Shown here: piece after piece, positions 62,497 through 64,000 of the stretch
Numbering within the stretch: position 1 is the first letter of the stretch
Layout: the number at the start of each line of letters is the position of its first letter
Origin: UBA6623 sp965226435
GTDB taxonomy: Bacteria; Acidobacteriota; Terriglobia; Bryobacterales; UBA6623
Reading direction: 5' to 3'
DNA length: 64,000 nt
NCBI GenBank assembly: GCA_965226435.1
Contig: CBDDCY010000013.1
Coordinates: 558,001 to 622,000, forward strand
Translations under genes and position numbers: made by a program
The notes under the pieces: generated by a model
The model's database searches: none
What the model was told of the DNA's origin: nothing
What the model saw: the letters and a program-made list of their open reading frames with translations, nothing else

Positions 62497-63300
62497 CTAC
62501 AACTTGAAAAGCTCGCGCAGACGCTTGGTTTGCCCGCGGCTGACGGGAATCTCCGTCTGCTCTTTGTCGCTCATCCGCAGCTGATAGGTGGATTTGAACC
62601 AAGGAACCACTTCCTGGATCTTGTTGATGTTGACGAGGAAAGATCGATGCGGCCGCCAAAAGTCGGGGGAATCGAGATTCGATTGCAATTCTTCGATCGT
62701 CTTGTAGTTCGACTGTCCCTCGACGAGCGTCGAGACCACGCGAATCACGCCGTCCTGCGTCGCCGCGTAGATGACTTCCCCGGCGTCGACGAGCAACATG
62801 CGATTTTTGCTTTTGATCAGAAGTTTGGTGGGCGACGCCGGCGCGCGGCTTTCCATCTGGGCCAGCAGTTGCTCGACCCGGTCCGATGACCGCGGTGTTT
62901 CGGACCTTTTTCTGGCGCGCTCGATCGAGACCGCGAGCCTTTCCTTGTCGATCGGCTTCAGCAGATAATCAACGGCGTTGACATCGAACGCTTCGACGGC
63001 GTACTGATCGTAAGCGGTGGCGAAGATGAAATGAGGCAGCTCGCCTCCGGCGTCGATGAGTTTTCGAACCGCGCCGAGGCCGTCGAGGCCGGGCATGTGG
63101 ACATCCATGAAGACTAAGTCGGGGTCGTCGGTCTCGATGCGTTCAAGCGCTTCCAAGCCGTTGCCGGCCGTCCCGATGATTTCGATGTCAGGGAAGGATT
63201 TCAACAGAAAAGCCAACTCATCGCGAGCCAGTTTTTCATCGTCGACGATCAGCGCGGTCAGCGTCGCGGAGGCCGTCGTTTGCTGTTGTTTTTCGGCCAT
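62497..63300 (-). CDS. LytTR-family response regulator
   Basis: The 267-residue regulator has a receiver domain (residues ~14-130) with acidic pocket V-D-D-E, phosphorylated Asp66 in F-M-D-V-H-M-P-G and Lys115 in Y-L-L-K-P-I-D. A linker leads to a LytTR DNA-binding domain (~155-267) with D-G-V-I-R-V-V-S, F-W-R-P-H-R-S-F-L-V-N and V-S-R-G-Q-T-K-R-L. Such proteins control gene sets in response to a LytS-like sensor kinase. No kinase gene is in the window; it may lie beyond the right edge or be absent. Confidence 0.93.
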   Translation of the reverse strand: MAEKQQQTTASATLTALIVDDEKLARDELAFLLKSFPDIEIIGTAGNGLEALERIETDDPDLVFMDVHMPGLDGLGAVRKLIDAGGELPHFIFATAYDQYAVEAFDVNAVDYLLKPIDKERLAVSIERARKRSETPRSSDRVEQLLAQMESRAPASPTKLLIKSKNRMLLVDAGEVIYAATQDGVIRVVSTLVEGQSNYKTIEELQSNLDSPDFWRPHRSFLVNINKIQEVVPWFKSTYQLRMSDKEQTEIPVSRGQTKRLRELFKL

Positions 63301-64000
63301 CGGAGAAGCCCCGCCCGAGCGCTTGGGGGCCTACTTGGCCGTTAGTATAGCGCCCGGCGGGATTGGGGTGAAACGGGGACCACCGCTCGGTAGAGACCGG
63401 CACTCCTACCGCATCCAGCCAACCAATCTTGCCGACTCTCAGCCGGCCGCCCCGTCGCCCCTCTGCCCCAAGAACAACGGACACCATGGCCCGAACTCCC
63501 GACAGCCCGCCCGCGGTAGAGCAGACCAACGAACGATCGGAAGCCAATTCAGCATTTCGACCGCGAACGAGATACTCAGGACTCTTCAGCAGTACCCGGC
63601 GTCGGGATGGGCATCGCGTCCGGGTCGAAATCCAGAACCACCTCGCGCGGTCCACTCTCGATGCGAACGACGCGACGGCCGGCGTAGCTTGCCAACATTT
63701 TCGTCACCCGAGACCAGCCGGTCGAGCGCCGGTCTGTAACCGGGCCGGCTTGGGGTCGAGGGTCTGAAGCACTCCGCACAATGCACCTCACACGGGCCGG
63801 TCGACATCTGTGTCCCCACTTGTCCCCACTAAGTAATGCGCGGTCGACGCGTGAATCGGGACATGAGATTCCGTGGGGCGGCGCGACGACAGTGATGTAA
63901 GGCACACCAACGGCGCCGGTATCGGGCCATGGCACCGCGGCTCCGCGGCTTCACGGGGAGGACGCACGTCCTTAGCCCCCCTTGCCGCCCGTCCCTGGCG
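63301..64000. other. right end of the window, no convincing gene
   Basis: No frame here looks like a full gene. The minus-strand stretch 63586-63819 has a C-E-V-H-C-A-E-C cluster in one frame, and another frame ends D-F-D-P-D-A-M-P-I-P-T-P; neither has a clear start or family. The 10-base direct repeat tgtccccact occurs twice at 63811-63830. A gene beginning beyond the window is possible. Confidence 0.4.

Noticed and set aside
63576..63935. Minus-strand frames near the right edge, one with a Cys cluster
   Set aside because: Two frames each have a short protein-like part but neither has a convincing start or family. A frameshifted small gene is possible but not shown.

Overview
The window looks like a GC-rich chromosome segment from the Acidobacteriota, most likely the Bryobacterales/Solibacter side. 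The main clue is the C-terminal domain of the large secreted protein at 11826-15257, which resembles the Solibacter-type C-terminal domain TIGR03437. Supporting clues are a protein of the 'ANR.N...STGP.T..GK...NALKHGL' family (41877-42809), many short palindromic intergenic repeats, and a mix of aerobic heterotroph genes. The assignment is inference; no rRNA gene is present.

Layout. 1-2305: end of a multiheme cytochrome c, a PP2C phosphatase, two small unknowns and a three-unit repeat block. 2306-9020: MFS transporter, an ISNCY-type insertion sequence, DsbD, Mn-type superoxide dismutase and an orphan HicB-like protein. 9106-15257: M28 peptidase lipoprotein, MOSC protein, and a BACON-like/TIGR03437 surface protein broken by an amber codon just after its signal peptide. 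15876-21627: a fused anti-sigma kinase/STAS regulator, a damaged MBOAT acyltransferase with its SGNH partner, an IS5-family element sitting on the partner's stop codon, and a Tat-exported Gfo/Idh/MocA oxidoreductase. 21843-24484: ECF sigma factor, anti-sigma factor, Spy/CnrX-like periplasmic protein, PAP2 phosphatase. 25171-28205: obgE, nadD, leuB. 28206-29163: nested repeats. 29164-36050: HugZ-like protein, a membrane-tethered NACHT NTPase, an EamA transporter, and a complete 2,016-bp IS1595-family element carrying a tRNA-Cys-like gene and a passenger protein. 36057-41221: trans-sulfuration enzyme and an mrfA-mrfB-like DNA-repair pair. 41877-48599: NALKHGL protein, M16 peptidase, membrane protein, atypical Nramp-like transporter, OsmC. 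48778-55806: rlmB, thiolase and acyl-CoA dehydrogenase pair, coiled-coil protein, hisS, methyltransferase. 55965-63300: TgpA-like transglutaminase, DUF885 protein, a small exported protein broken by a stop codon, ferredoxin, DUF355 adenosine-specific kinase, MTH1187-type protein, LytTR response regulator.

Most genes are single transcription units. Clear functional pairs are fadA/acyl-CoA dehydrogenase, mrfA/mrfB, obgE/nadD, sigma/anti-sigma/sensor and the AlgI/AlgJ-like pair. The most striking layer is the mobile and repeat content. A ~107-bp palindromic element (called R1 here) occurs five times nearly complete, once in frame inside the mrfA-like helicase and once inside another repeat, and seems to insert into palindromes. 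The IS1595 element carrying a tRNA-like gene is the other best candidate for something not described before. Three genes carry inactivating lesions, two of them C-to-T changes that turn a probable Gln codon into a stop.
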